DNA of 64,000 nt. It comes from Rhodospirillaceae bacterium (GTDB lineage: Bacteria > Pseudomonadota > Alphaproteobacteria > UBA8366). The DNA lies in assembly GCA_002724395.1 (NCBI GenBank), contig PBOR01000063.1, forward strand, positions 1 through 64,000. The letters are read 5' to 3'. The translations under genes and the position numbers were made by a program. Below, piece by piece: positions 54,980-64,000 of the stretch. Positions within the stretch are counted from its first letter, which is position 1. Each line of letters begins with the position of its first letter. Below the pieces are notes generated by a model. It had not been told where the DNA came from and ran no database searches. It was given only the letters and a program-made list of their open reading frames with translations.

Positions 54980-55714
54980 CTAAATAAGGACAAATACCGG
55001 CCAACCGTGAAAGTCACGACGGTATATACCTTCGTGGTCCTTTGTCGATTCTTCAAGAGGCACCTCAAATGCTGTTTCAAAGGCCTTATAGAGAAGTTCA
55101 TGTGCCCCGACAGTGGTTAAGAAAACCTTGCCGCCGGCGATAAAAAACGGTGCAATACCGACGCCTGCGGGACCCAACAAAAACCGGTTCAGCGCTTCTG
55201 AAACGCCGGGAAATTGCGGATCAAAATAATCGTCATAGGCGATAACCCCACCCTCCGCTAAGACCGGCGCCACGCGTTCCAAATCGCCCAACGCCATTTC
55301 CATTTGGTGGCCGCCATCAATGCTAAACAAGCGATAAAACCCATTCACCCAGTCAAGCAGTTGTTGACTAGTCAAGTCGACCGAGTCCATCTTTTCAATC
55401 CGCGGCGGTGATCCCGGAACCTCGTATCGCCCCATATTGGCAAAGAAAGACGTCTTGAATTCTTCATCCAGGAACACATCTATCCCAACGCATTTCTCGC
55501 TATCGCGTGCCAATAAATATAGCAAAATAAAGGACTTGCCATGGTACAGGCCGATTTCGCCTATATGGCCTTCTATGCCCGCTGCCCGCTGAAATTTATC
55601 GATCAGTACGAGGGCTTGCACCGCCTGAGGGTAAAACCAGCCTTCAATCTTTTGCGACTCGCCGCCGATATAACGGTTCTTGAGGACTTCGCGAGAGTTT
55701 TCGATGTCTGGCAC
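54980..55714 (-). CDS. Class I SAM-dependent methyltransferase
   Basis: This 244-residue protein has the SAM-binding start I-G-E-I-G-L-Y-H-G-K-S near residue 53, an acidic V-G-I-D-V-F near 77 and a later S-I-D-G-G-H near 133, the layout of the methyltransferase-24 type. The substrate is unknown; sugar or cephalosporin-type relatives exist. It is convergent with acs and points away from SDHAF4. Confidence 0.8.
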   Translation of the reverse strand: MPDIENSREVLKNRYIGGESQKIEGWFYPQAVQALVLIDKFQRAAGIEGHIGEIGLYHGKSFILLYLLARDSEKCVGIDVFLDEEFKTSFFANMGRYEVPGSPPRIEKMDSVDLTSQQLLDWVNGFYRLFSIDGGHQMEMALGDLERVAPVLAEGGVIAYDDYFDPQFPGVSEALNRFLLGPAGVGIAPFFIAGGKVFLTTVGAHELLYKAFETAFEVPLEESTKDHEGIYRRDFHGWPVFVLI

Positions 55715-55778
55715 AGTATCTACTTTTTACCTTTACGGTGCGCGCCACTGTCGATCTACAGATGAATATCGCATAATT

Positions 55779-56075
55779 CTAAAAATCGTAACAGCGTCCG
55801 GCTTTCTCCCAATCGCCGTAGCGTGTCGGTTCAAGCCCTTTTGGGCCACCGATCTCTCTTGGAATTTGACCTTTAGCCTCAGCTTGAGTACGCCACTTTG
55901 CGCCGGCAGCTTCGGCCTTGCGCTCTGCCTCACGGCGCGAATCAGCTCCGGTTTCCGCAGCTGGTTCCACAAGCGGTTGCGCTCCAGAGGGTTCATCAGA
56001 CGACGACGGCGGCGGAGTATCTTCCTGCGATGCAGCCCTGGTGCGTTTCTTGAGTTTATCGAATAGGTTCGCCAT
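55779..56075 (-). CDS. DUF1674 protein, succinate dehydrogenase assembly factor 4-like
   Basis: This 98-residue protein ends in the SDHAF4 motif E-I-G-G-P-K-G-L-E-P-T-R-Y-G-D-W-E-x-x-G-R-C-x-D-F. SDHAF4 helps protect the flavinated SdhA subunit. The N-terminal part is low-complexity (Pro/Ser/Ala/Glu). In many alphaproteobacteria it is next to rsmB, as here, on the opposite strand. Confidence 0.9.
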   Translation of the reverse strand: MANLFDKLKKRTRAASQEDTPPPSSSDEPSGAQPLVEPAAETGADSRREAERKAEAAGAKWRTQAEAKGQIPREIGGPKGLEPTRYGDWEKAGRCYDF

Positions 56076-56079
56076 TCAT

Positions 56080-56098
56080 ATAATATGGTTGATATTAT
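56080..56098. promoter_or_regulatory. AT-rich inverted repeat between SDHAF4 and rsmB
   Basis: ATAATAT-N5-ATATTAT is a perfect 7-base inverted repeat, five bases before the SDHAF4 start on the minus strand. It may overlap a -10 element or act as an operator for the leader. Confidence 0.25.
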
Positions 56099-56204
56099 TA
56101 TACTTGCCAAGAAGATTGCGGTGCCAGCGATTGTGAAGGGTTTGGTACGCTTCCCATCATTTAGTGATATGAAACACCATATTTAAATTGAGAGCACACA
56201 GTCT

Positions 56205-57530
56205 GTGGCACAGAACCAAACCAAAACGCCAGGTACAGAGACCAAGCAATCAACAGGATTAGCAGCGCGGCGCGCTGCCATAGAAATACTTGTTACTGTG
56301 CTAAATAGGCGTCAATTTTTAGGAGACGCTATCAACCAAACCAAAGCTTTCAAATATATGCCTGCGAATGATCGTGCTTTTGCGCGCTTGCTGGTGAGCA
56401 CCGTCTTAAGACGATTGCCGGAAATTGATCAGGCCTTTCAGCAATTTCTGGATCGTCCGCTACCTAAAAATCCTAAAAAACTTTTCCAGCTGCTTCGCAC
56501 AGGTACCGCTCAGCTCTTATTTCTGGAAATGCCGCCGCATGCCGTCGTTAATACGAGCGTGGCGCTTGCAAATGAATTTCGAAGCAATAAATTTAAGGGG
56601 TTAGTTAACGCCGTTTTACGGAAAGTCGCCGCTAGCAAAAGTGAAGTGGAAAACCCAGCAAAGCTTAATACGCCGGACTGGCTATGGCAAAGCTGGGTGG
56701 ACCAATATGGGGAGGACAGCGCTACTGCTATTGGTCTTCAGCATCTGGCAAACCCACCAATAGATATTTCCGCTAAAGAGGACCCGGAATTATGGGCCCA
56801 ATCGTTGGGTGCAGAACTTCTACCTACCGGAACAATTAGGCTAACCGCAGGCGGACACCCTTCGGAGTGGGCTGGGTTCGAAGGAGGGCATTGGTGGATC
56901 CAGGATGCCGCCGCCGCAATCCCGGTTAAGCTGTTAGGGCATATTGCCGGAAAAACAGTGATCGACCTGTGTGCCGCTCCCGGCGGCAAGACCGCACAGC
57001 TGGTAAATGCTGGCGCGACGGTCACCGCCGTAGATATATCAAGAAGTCGCCTCTCCCGGCTGGAATCAAATTTGGCTCGGTTGCAAATGTCAGCAAAGAC
57101 TATTGTTGCGGACCTTAGACAATGGCGCCCTAACGACCCCGCCGACATCGTCCTATTGGATGCTCCATGCTCTGCCACAGGAACTTGCCGTCGACATCCT
57201 GATATACTGCGCCTTCGAAATGAAAGTGATGTAGCAAAGCTGACAGCAATACAGTCCACGCTTTTAGATGCCGCTGCAGAAATGGTAGCGCCCGGCGGTC
57301 TGCTTCTTTATGTCACCTGTTCCTTGCAACCACAAGAAGGCCCCGATCAAATTTCGTCCTTCCTCAACCGTCATTTGAACTATCAACGTTCTCAATTCGA
57401 TGTAAGCGACTGCAAAACACTCGAAAGTGCCCTTTCCGCCGACGGGAGCCTCCGCACGCTTCCCTGTCACTGGCCAAACCGCGGCGGCATGGACGGTTTT
57501 TTTGCGGTCGTACTAACACGATTTTTGTGA
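56205..57530 (+). CDS. rsmB: 16S rRNA (cytosine-967-C5)-methyltransferase
   Basis: This 441-residue enzyme has an N-terminal NusB-like RNA-binding domain (about 20-155) and a C-terminal RsmB methyltransferase domain with D-L-C-A-A-P-G-G-K-T (about 254-263), D-A-P-C-S-A-T-G-T (about 325-333) and the catalytic Cys in V-T-C-S-L (about 371). The start is GTG. It begins the block that in many relatives runs straight to rpe; here three other genes come between. Confidence 0.94.
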   Translation: MAQNQTKTPGTETKQSTGLAARRAAIEILVTVLNRRQFLGDAINQTKAFKYMPANDRAFARLLVSTVLRRLPEIDQAFQQFLDRPLPKNPKKLFQLLRTGTAQLLFLEMPPHAVVNTSVALANEFRSNKFKGLVNAVLRKVAASKSEVENPAKLNTPDWLWQSWVDQYGEDSATAIGLQHLANPPIDISAKEDPELWAQSLGAELLPTGTIRLTAGGHPSEWAGFEGGHWWIQDAAAAIPVKLLGHIAGKTVIDLCAAPGGKTAQLVNAGATVTAVDISRSRLSRLESNLARLQMSAKTIVADLRQWRPNDPADIVLLDAPCSATGTCRRHPDILRLRNESDVAKLTAIQSTLLDAAAEMVAPGGLLLYVTCSLQPQEGPDQISSFLNRHLNYQRSQFDVSDCKTLESALSADGSLRTLPCHWPNRGGMDGFFAVVLTRFL

Positions 57531-57542
57531 TTTACAAGGTAA

Positions 57543-57977
57543 ATGACAAACCAACAGAATACCCACGAACGCTTAGCGGACCGTCGAGAGGTAAAATCCT
57601 CTTCCAACAAAAACTTTGGTGTTGTCTTCGCTATTGTGTTTTCACTAATCGGATTTTGGCCGCTAATCGGCAGTGACCAGCCGCGTTTCTGGGCCATTTA
57701 TATCGGCGCAGCTTTTTTGGGAACCGCTTTCTTCCTACCAAAAGCGCTGCGCCCTTTGAATCGGCTTTGGACGGCATTTGGCCTAGCGCTCCATAAGGTG
57801 GTAAATCCACTAGTGATGGGCTTATTGTTTTTTATGGTTGTGACACCGATTGGGTTACTTATGCGGATGCTCGGCAAGCGAACGCTGGATTTGCAAATTG
57901 ACAAAAGCCGAAAAAGTTATTGGATCGAACGTGACCCGCCGGGCCCAGCCATAGACGGCATGAAAAACCAATTTTAG
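57543..57977 (+). CDS. SxtJ family membrane protein
   Basis: This 144-residue protein has membrane segments at about 26-42, 48-65 and 84-108 and the C-terminal P-I-G-L-L-M-R-M-L-G-K (about residues 109-119) of SxtJ proteins, which occur next to DUF5989 and carbamoyltransferase genes. It lies 12 bases after rsmB. Function is unknown; a polysaccharide or secondary-metabolite setting is usual. Confidence 0.82.
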   Translation: MTNQQNTHERLADRREVKSSSNKNFGVVFAIVFSLIGFWPLIGSDQPRFWAIYIGAAFLGTAFFLPKALRPLNRLWTAFGLALHKVVNPLVMGLLFFMVVTPIGLLMRMLGKRTLDLQIDKSRKSYWIERDPPGPAIDGMKNQF

Positions 57978-57986
57978 GAAACTATA

Positions 57987-58136
57987 TTGTCTTTAATCAA
58001 AGAACTTTGGACCTTTATGCGAGTGCGGAAAAAGTTTTGGCTCCTTCCTATCCTGGTGATGATGTTTCTCTTTGGGGGGCTTATCGTGCTGACCCAAGGA
58101 AGTGCTGTCGCGCCTTTTATTTATACGGTCTTTTAG
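57987..58136 (+). CDS. DUF5989 small membrane protein
   Basis: A TTG start eight bases after AGGA gives 49 residues: S-L-I-K-E-L-W-T-F-M-R-V-R-K-K-F-W, then a membrane segment (about residues 18-36), then G-S-A-V-A-P-F-I-Y-T-V-F. This is the DUF5989 pattern and occupies the normal place between SxtJ and the carbamoyltransferase. Its role is unknown. Confidence 0.85.
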   Translation: MSLIKELWTFMRVRKKFWLLPILVMMFLFGGLIVLTQGSAVAPFIYTVF

Positions 58137-58157
58137 GCAAAAGGTCTGAGGGACCCA

Positions 58158-59993
58158 ATGCGTATTCTTGGCATTTCCGCTTTTTACCATGATAGTGCTG
58201 CTGCCCTTATCGATGATGGACACATTATAAGCGCAGCTCAAGAAGAACGGTTTAGTCGGAAGAAACAAGATTCTGATTTCCCCGGACACGCGCTTGCCTA
58301 TTGTCTGGCCGAAGCAAAGTGCCAATTAGACGATGTGGATTTCGTTGCGTTTTACGACAAGCCCTTTCTAAAGTTTGAAAGACTTTTAGAGACTTACCTG
58401 GCCTTCGCCCCCAAAGGGTTCAGTAGCTTCGCTATGGCGGTGCCGGTTTGGCTGAAAGAAAAGCTGTTTCAGAAACACTTGCTCAGGGACGAACTGAAAC
58501 AGCACCAGCCGGATTTCGACTGGGAAAATAAATTACTTTTTGCCGAACACCATCAATCCCATGCAGCAAGTGCGTTTTTTCCATCACCGTTCGATGATGC
58601 AGTTGTCCTCACCATGGACGGCGTTGGTGAGTGGGCCACAACATCGGTTGGCGTGGGACAGGACAGCACGCTAGAAATGGTGCGGGAAATTCATTTTCCA
58701 CATTCGCTCGGCCTTTTATATTCAGCCTTTACCTACTACACCGGCTTTCGCGTCAATTCAGGCGAATATAAAGTAATGGGCCTAGCGCCATACGGCGAAC
58801 CGCGTTTCAAAAATATAATTCTCAATAATCTCATTGACCTGAAAGAAGATGGATCATTCCGGCTCAATATGGAATATTTCGATTATTGCACTGGGCTTCG
58901 CATGACAAACGAAAAATTTGATGCTTTATTTGGCGGCCCACCGCGCGCTCCAGAGACAATTCTAACTCAGCGTGAAATGGACCTGGCTGCCTCCATCCAG
59001 TCCGTCATCGAAGAAGCTCTACTGAGGCTAACCCGCTCCTTGGCCGGGGAGTACAAATCGGAAAACCTTTGTTTGGCCGGTGGGGTGGCACTCAACTGCG
59101 TTGCAAATGGACGTGCACTGCGCGACGGCGCGTTTGAAAATATCTGGATCCAACCAGCCGCCGGCGATGCGGGCGGCGCCTTAGGCGCCGCGCTAGCAGC
59201 ATATCATTTATATAAAAAACAACCGCGTCATACCAATCGTGTACAAGACGCGATGGTGGGTAGCTATCTTGGGCCGCAATATAGCGAATCAAATATTGCC
59301 GATCGCCTAACAGCAGTAGGTGCCCATTTCGAAATATTCGATGAAGAAACGGTCATCGCCAAAACAGCTGACGCGCTAGCAGCCGAAAAAGCAATTGGCT
59401 GGTTCCAAGGGCGTATGGAGTTTGGCCCACGCGCATTGGGGGGACGCTCTATCCTGGGTGATCCGCGGTCACCGAACATGCAAAAAACATTAAACCTAAA
59501 AGTTAAATACCGAGAGAGCTTCAGGCCATTTGCACCCTCCGTCCTGCGAGAGGATGTTTCTGACTGGTTTGAGCTTAATACGGACAGCCCTTATATGCTG
59601 TTGGTGGCCGACATAAAAAAGGAACGCCAACTGCAAATGAGTGAATCAGAGAAAGAATTGTTCGGTATAGAGCAGCTAAATATCCCAAGATCAGACATTC
59701 CCGCCGTCACCCATGTGGACTACTCGGCTCGAATTCAAACCGTGCACAAAGAGACGAACCCCCGCTACCACGCACTTTTGCTGGCTTTCAAAGAGCGAAC
59801 TGGATGCTCTGTCTTGGTCAATACCAGTTTCAACGTGCGCGGAGAGCCCATTGTCTGTTCGCCTGAAGATGCATTTCGGTGTTTCATGGGTAGCGGGATT
59901 GACTCACTTGTTATCGGCAATTGCTATCTGGAGAAAGAGAGGCAAAATCCGGCGCTAAAGCATGATTACAAAGATGCATTTGAACTCGATTAA
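58158..59993 (+). CDS. NodU/CmcH/TobZ family O-carbamoyltransferase
   Basis: This 611-residue enzyme has the Kae1-like N domain: [10 protein letters not shown] near residue 6, [13 protein letters not shown] near 130 and T-M-D-G-V-G-E near 152. The C-terminal YrdC-like domain has [10 protein letters not shown] near 424. Such enzymes make carbamoyl-adenylate and carbamoylate a sugar or metabolite hydroxyl. It is the main enzyme of the SxtJ-DUF5989 set; the acceptor is unknown. Confidence 0.9.
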   Translation: MRILGISAFYHDSAAALIDDGHIISAAQEERFSRKKQDSDFPGHALAYCLAEAKCQLDDVDFVAFYDKPFLKFERLLETYLAFAPKGFSSFAMAVPVWLKEKLFQKHLLRDELKQHQPDFDWENKLLFAEHHQSHAASAFFPSPFDDAVVLTMDGVGEWATTSVGVGQDSTLEMVREIHFPHSLGLLYSAFTYYTGFRVNSGEYKVMGLAPYGEPRFKNIILNNLIDLKEDGSFRLNMEYFDYCTGLRMTNEKFDALFGGPPRAPETILTQREMDLAASIQSVIEEALLRLTRSLAGEYKSENLCLAGGVALNCVANGRALRDGAFENIWIQPAAGDAGGALGAALAAYHLYKKQPRHTNRVQDAMVGSYLGPQYSESNIADRLTAVGAHFEIFDEETVIAKTADALAAEKAIGWFQGRMEFGPRALGGRSILGDPRSPNMQKTLNLKVKYRESFRPFAPSVLREDVSDWFELNTDSPYMLLVADIKKERQLQMSESEKELFGIEQLNIPRSDIPAVTHVDYSARIQTVHKETNPRYHALLLAFKERTGCSVLVNTSFNVRGEPIVCSPEDAFRCFMGSGIDSLVIGNCYLEKERQNPALKHDYKDAFELD

Positions 59994-60045
59994 TGCTACC
60001 GCTTTCGAATATCATCAACGATTAAAAGTGCTTTCAAGAAATATC

Positions 60046-60702
60046 ATGTCTCAGACAGTAAAAATTGCACCATCAATCTTATCGGCAGACTTTGCCAGGC
60101 TTGGCGAAGAGGTGCAAGCCATTGATGCCGCAGGTGCAGACTATATCCACATTGACGTTATGGACGGCCATTTTGTACCCAACCTTACAATTGGACCGGT
60201 AGTAATAAACTCTTTGCGACCCCACTCCCCAAAACCATTCGACGTACATCTCATGATTGAGCCTGCTGATCCGTATTTGAAAGCCTTTGCAGAGGCCGGT
60301 GCTGATATCATTACAGTCCATGCGGAAGCCAGCGCGCACTTAGACCGCAGTATTCAGCACATTCATGAGCTGGATAAAAAAGCAGGCGTCTCGCTGAACC
60401 CGGCAACGCCCGTCTCGGCCATAGAACATGTCTTGGATACCGTTGATCTGATTCTTGTCATGTCGGTTAATCCAGGCTTCGGCGGACAAAGCTTTTTAAG
60501 TTCTCAATTGCCAAAAATCGCGCAAATTCGCCAAATGATCGGCGACCGAGACATTGATTTAGAAGTTGATGGTGGAATCAACCCCGCCCGGGCGAAGCAA
60601 GCGATTGAGGCCGGCGCAGACGTTTTGGTCGCCGGCAGCGCGGTTTTTAACACAGATGATTATCTAGGAAATATTGCTGCCCTTCGCTCAGCGGCTTCTT
60701 GA
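60046..60702 (+). CDS. rpe: Ribulose-phosphate 3-epimerase
   Basis: Start 60046 (M-S-Q-T-V-K) is preferred; the longer frame from 59962 overlaps the carbamoyltransferase and is unsupported. The 218-residue TIM-barrel enzyme has [10 protein letters not shown] near residue 6, H-I-D-V-M-D-G-H-F near 34, H-L-M-I near 67 and V-D-G-G-I-N near 175, with the metal His and Asp residues. It serves the pentose phosphate pathway. Confidence 0.96.
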   Translation: MSQTVKIAPSILSADFARLGEEVQAIDAAGADYIHIDVMDGHFVPNLTIGPVVINSLRPHSPKPFDVHLMIEPADPYLKAFAEAGADIITVHAEASAHLDRSIQHIHELDKKAGVSLNPATPVSAIEHVLDTVDLILVMSVNPGFGGQSFLSSQLPKIAQIRQMIGDRDIDLEVDGGINPARAKQAIEAGADVLVAGSAVFNTDDYLGNIAALRSAAS

Positions 60703-60861
60703 GCAAAAATACTGCCTCGTCGCAAAGTACAATTCTTTATATTTCAGGGTATTGTTGGAGTTGCAGAAATTAAAAATCTATGGCTCAAATCATGATAATA
60801 ATTCTAAATGGTCGTCCAAATTTTTATCCATTTCATCCCGCTTTTGGGATAGGAATAGATT

Positions 60862-62358
60862 ATGCTTACTGATCAATTAAATGGCGTTAATAGCCAAAAA
60901 TTAAAGCGGCTAGCTAAGCTGAGTTCCAATTTACATCTGCATTATTTCTGGGCCAAACGCTGGTTTTTGATCTCGCTAGCTATCGGCGCAATCGTTTTGA
61001 GTTTGCCTACCCCCGATGGCCTTACGCCCGCAGGTCATGCGGTTCTCACCATGGCAATTGTCGCAACAATATTGTTTGTTACCGAGCCCATTCCCCTACC
61101 CAGCGTAGCTTTGCTGATCATTATCGCCCAAGTGATTTTGATGGGGATAGATTCCACGAAGGTAGCTAAAAGCCTGATGAACGACTCCGTCTTGTTCATC
61201 ATGGGTTCTTTGATGCTCGCGGTGTGTGTAGTCAAACAGAAGTTGGATAAACGTATTGCCTGGTTCATCGTGCGTATGACGGGTACTAAAACCACCAACA
61301 TATGCTTCGGCATTTCTGCGGTATCCGGTGTTCTAGCTTCCTTTATCGGCGAACATACAGTCGCGGCTATGATGCTGCCGGTTGGTATTACCTTGATTTC
61401 ACTTACCTCAGATGACCCCAAACGGGTAAGGAACCTGGCAGTTGTCTTATTGTTTTCAATTTCTTATGGTTGTTCCGTTGCCGGCATTGCGACGCCCTCT
61501 GGTGGCGCTCGCAACGCTATTATGATTGGCTACTGGAAAGAGTTCTTTTTCGACCCCACCAATCCAGAAACCTATAAATATTTGATCAGCTATTTTAAAT
61601 GGATGATTTATGCTTATCCGATGTTCCTGCTGCAACTGCCGTTGGTGACCTTGGTTCTGATTTTTTCCTTTCGCCCAGAGTTTCGAGATTTAAGCCGAGC
61701 TGTTGTAAAGTTAAGAACACAAATAGAGGAAGAAGGCGCAATGAAAAGCAGTGACTGGCTAGCCATCGCCCTATTCTTCCTCATTCTTATTGGTTGGATT
61801 GGCTATTCGGACCAGCTGGGTATGGGGACTGTTGCGATCCTTGGCGCCGCCTGCTTCTTGGTGCTCGGCATGGTGAATTGGCAGGATGTTAATAATGGCG
61901 TCAATTGGGGTGTTATTTTGCTCTATGCTGCGGCTATTTCCATGGGGCTACAAATGAAGGATACCGGTGCTGCCGCCTGGGTTGCAGAGAGCTTCCTAGA
62001 TATGCTTAAGCCGTTCGGGGCTGGAGACGGTATAGGGCTATGGGCAGCCGTATCGGTTCTTACCACTGGTGTGACCAATACAATGTCTAACGGTGCTGCT
62101 GTTGCTGTGCTCGGACCGATTGTTTTAAATTTAGCAACTGCAGCTGGCGAAAGCCCAATTCTGATAGGCTTTATTACAGCTGTTTCATCCGCATTCGCAT
62201 ACCTAACGGTCGTTGGCACCCCTGCCTGCACAATCGTCTATTCATCAGGCTACCTAAAGGCCACAGATTTTCTCAGTGTCGGTTGGAAAATGGCCTTACT
62301 ATCGACAATTGTAATGTTAGCGGCAGCTCGTGTTTATTGGCCACTAATAGGCGTTTAA
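60862..62358 (+). CDS. SLC13/DASS family anion transporter
   Basis: This 498-residue protein has about twelve membrane segments. It resembles sodium-coupled di/tricarboxylate or sulfate transporters, with T-E-P-I-P-L-P-S-V-A near residue 73, A-T-P-S-G-G-A-R-N near 211 and T-N-T-M-S-N-G-A-A near 408. The S-x-G and N residues for sodium and anion are kept. AGGA lies seven bases before the start. A universal stress protein follows 24 bases later, perhaps as a regulator. Confidence 0.88.
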   Translation: MLTDQLNGVNSQKLKRLAKLSSNLHLHYFWAKRWFLISLAIGAIVLSLPTPDGLTPAGHAVLTMAIVATILFVTEPIPLPSVALLIIIAQVILMGIDSTKVAKSLMNDSVLFIMGSLMLAVCVVKQKLDKRIAWFIVRMTGTKTTNICFGISAVSGVLASFIGEHTVAAMMLPVGITLISLTSDDPKRVRNLAVVLLFSISYGCSVAGIATPSGGARNAIMIGYWKEFFFDPTNPETYKYLISYFKWMIYAYPMFLLQLPLVTLVLIFSFRPEFRDLSRAVVKLRTQIEEEGAMKSSDWLAIALFFLILIGWIGYSDQLGMGTVAILGAACFLVLGMVNWQDVNNGVNWGVILLYAAAISMGLQMKDTGAAAWVAESFLDMLKPFGAGDGIGLWAAVSVLTTGVTNTMSNGAAVAVLGPIVLNLATAAGESPILIGFITAVSSAFAYLTVVGTPACTIVYSSGYLKATDFLSVGWKMALLSTIVMLAAARVYWPLIGV

Positions 62359-62382
62359 GGAAGTTTCGATTTTGAGGGAAAA

Positions 62383-63357
62383 ATGGAATTAACCGACGGG
62401 CAACTTGAAGAACGACGGGAGGGCATTGCCCCTTACCGTGTGCTTGTCTGCATAGATGGGGCCGAAGAATCTTATCAGGCTTTAGAATACTCGGCCAAGA
62501 TGGTCCATCCAATCGAAGCGGACCTGGTACTCCTATATATCCGTCCCACCGACCAAGGACTCCGCACCGGCGGCTTACAAATCAGCGTAGCGAGGCAGAA
62601 TATGCTGGATTGGGGGCTCGAATTACCTGGTATTCGTTATCTCAAAAAAGGTTACGACCTCCTTGTCGAGTGGGGGGAAATGACCAACGATTGGGATATT
62701 CATCGCGCCCATGTAGATGTTGCGGGCGACCCACTCGGTGACAATAAAATAGAATACGTAACCCAAAGCGGTCGCGAAGTTGTTCTAAAGCTTAAAGTTT
62801 CAACAGGCATCGCGGTGGGAATATTAGAGCAAACCGAGATCGCTCATTATGATTTGATCGTACTCGGTGCATCCGAGCGCTGGCAATCTTCAGGCATGAA
62901 TCCTTTCCGTGATCCGGCCGTTGCAGAAAAAGTGGCGGTACACTCGCACTGTTCGGTGTTGATCGCACGCTCATTGAAGCGATCTGGGCATGGGCATTTG
63001 GTTTGTGCCGACGGTTCAGAAAGGGCCCTAGCAGTTGTCCGGAAAGAGGGTGCCTTGGCGAAAAAGTGCGATTTCCCTTTATCTATTATTTGTGTGGCGC
63101 TCGATGAGGATGAGCTGAATGCCGCTAAAAAGACCGTTAAAACCGCGGAAAATATTCTCGAAGACATGGGAGTCAGAGTAGAAAATACTTACACGCCCAT
63201 CGGCGATCCAGTAAGAGAAATTATAGAAACAGGTAAAAATTATTCTTTAATAGCCCTCGCAGATACGGGCAAAACAGGCTTTAAACGTTTCTTTATGGGA
63301 AGCGTAGCTTTCCAGGTTATGGAACATGCAGAAAATTCCGTCTTGATCGTGCGTTAA
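62383..63357 (+). CDS. Tandem-domain universal stress protein
   Basis: This 324-residue protein has two UspA domains. The first (about 18-195) contains an unusual inserted stretch near 55-140; the second (about 205-324) ends F-F-M-G-S-V-A-F-Q-V-M-E-H-A, the family's glycine-rich nucleotide region. It follows the SLC13 gene by 24 bases and is probably cotranscribed. It may modulate the transporter. Confidence 0.85.
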   Translation: MELTDGQLEERREGIAPYRVLVCIDGAEESYQALEYSAKMVHPIEADLVLLYIRPTDQGLRTGGLQISVARQNMLDWGLELPGIRYLKKGYDLLVEWGEMTNDWDIHRAHVDVAGDPLGDNKIEYVTQSGREVVLKLKVSTGIAVGILEQTEIAHYDLIVLGASERWQSSGMNPFRDPAVAEKVAVHSHCSVLIARSLKRSGHGHLVCADGSERALAVVRKEGALAKKCDFPLSIICVALDEDELNAAKKTVKTAENILEDMGVRVENTYTPIGDPVREIIETGKNYSLIALADTGKTGFKRFFMGSVAFQVMEHAENSVLIVR

Positions 63358-63418
63358 ACATACGGTCTTCTTCGAAAGACGTATTAGCGCACAACAGGGC
63401 GACCGGAAGGCTCTGATA

Positions 63419-64000
63419 TTGAAATGTTCATTCCCAAATAGAGGGCTTGGCCTCCGCGAAAGACTTTATCGCCGCTTACAGCGAACCCCTCTTTATGGGT
63501 TTTTTCTGCCGCAAAACGCACCAAAAAACTTTCGTATCCTTCCCAAAACCACTCTTCCAAGGATCCCCGATCTTAAAACAGCAAATTCTATCCTATCTGG
63601 CCAATTATCGATCGCCGGCGCGACCGCGCCGATAGACGACAAAATCTGGTTAACCCATGGGCCCGGTAAAAATTGGGTTATAGCCGCACATAGTTTTGAT
63701 TGGTTAGGCGATCTGTGTGCATTTGATGATTTGAAATCAAGGGAAAAAGCGCTCCTGTTGGTCGACCAATGGATTGACCGTCATTCCAATTATTCGGAAA
63801 CCGTATGGCGATCCGACATCACCGGTCGCCGTATCATCAATTGGTTGTGCTGGGCGCATTTATTGTTCGATTATAGCGGCCCGAGCTTTAACGATAGATT
63901 TTGCAGGAGCGTGGCCCGACAGTGTGCCCATCTGAACCGCGTCTCGACATTCGACCGCGACGGCGCTGGTCGTATAACCGCGTTGGCTGGTCAGGCATTC
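63419..64000 (+). CDS. Heparinase II/III-family protein, 3' end missing
   Basis: A TTG at 63419, eight bases after GGAAGG, opens a frame that stays open to the window end (194 codons). It reads R-L-Y-R-R-L-Q-R-T-P-L-Y-G-F near residue 14, W-L-T-H-G-P-G-K-N-W near 79 and W-R-S-D-I-T-G-R-R-I-I-N-W near 126, the N-terminal alpha-helical part typical of the heparinase-like genes that follow rpe in alphaproteobacteria. The catalytic part is outside the window. A short ORF in another frame over the same start is spurious. Confidence 0.83.
   Translation, partial: MKCSFPNRGLGLRERLYRRLQRTPLYGFFLPQNAPKNFRILPKTTLPRIPDLKTANSILSGQLSIAGATAPIDDKIWLTHGPGKNWVIAAHSFDWLGDLCAFDDLKSREKALLLVDQWIDRHSNYSETVWRSDITGRRIINWLCWAHLLFDYSGPSFNDRFCRSVARQCAHLNRVSTFDRDGAGRITALAGQAF

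Noticed and set aside
1-64000. CRISPR arrays, insertion sequences, phage or toxin-antitoxin genes
   Set aside because: No regular direct repeats, transposase motifs or phage proteins were seen on either strand.

Overview
The window is chromosomal DNA of roughly 50% GC from an alphaproteobacterium, probably free-living and possibly marine. This rests on gene content: an SDHAF4-type (DUF1674) protein beside rsmB, an IalB-family protein beside rlmN, a Mic60/mitofilin-like protein with HemY in a hemC-hemD operon, and the orders tsaD-gpsA-YciI and rsmB/rpe/heparinase. No insertion sequence, phage gene or CRISPR array was seen.

Left part (1-19500): a catabolic accessory region. A minus-strand set encodes a two-subunit CoA-transferase, a CaiB-type CoA-transferase, a crotonase and a methylmalonyl-CoA epimerase-like protein. 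It is followed by a creatinase-like M24 protein, three Gfo/Idh/MocA oxidoreductases (one with a nonsense codon near its 3' end), a flavin reductase, a MaoC-like hydratase with a second CaiB protein, an LLM flavoprotein, two tandem LVIVD beta-propellers, a CobW GTPase and an acyl-CoA-dehydrogenase-fold monooxygenase. Together they suggest CoA-dependent and flavin-dependent breakdown of organic acids; the substrates are unknown.

Middle part (19600-43200): housekeeping and transport. It holds tRNA-Ala(CGC), yggT, a decayed yggU, folD, an MFS transporter, argG, an RraA-like protein, rlmN, an SPOUT methyltransferase, an aminotransferase with acetoacetyl-CoA synthetase, two tandem EamA exporters, a decayed YkvA (DUF1232) gene, a Sel1 protein with phhB, a low-molecular-weight phosphatase with two TauD-type dioxygenases, and a tesA-FIST-thpR operon divergent from ybbA-ybbP, then a Bax-inhibitor-1 protein.

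The most striking locus is 43471-44104. A tRNA-Thr(CGU) gene is split by a 216-nt self-splicing-type group I intron after anticodon base U36. Beside it is a candidate small RNA with a CRP-like operator, a C-rich anti-Shine-Dalgarno stretch and a strong terminator, in a strip with no protein gene.

Right part (44124-64000): heme genes hemC-hemD-mitofilin-hemY, then tsaD-gpsA followed by three YciI-family genes (five YciI units), a Rieske protein, acs, a methyltransferase, SDHAF4, rsmB, an SxtJ-DUF5989-carbamoyltransferase set, rpe, an SLC13 transporter with a tandem universal stress protein, and the 5' part of a heparinase-family gene cut by the window end.
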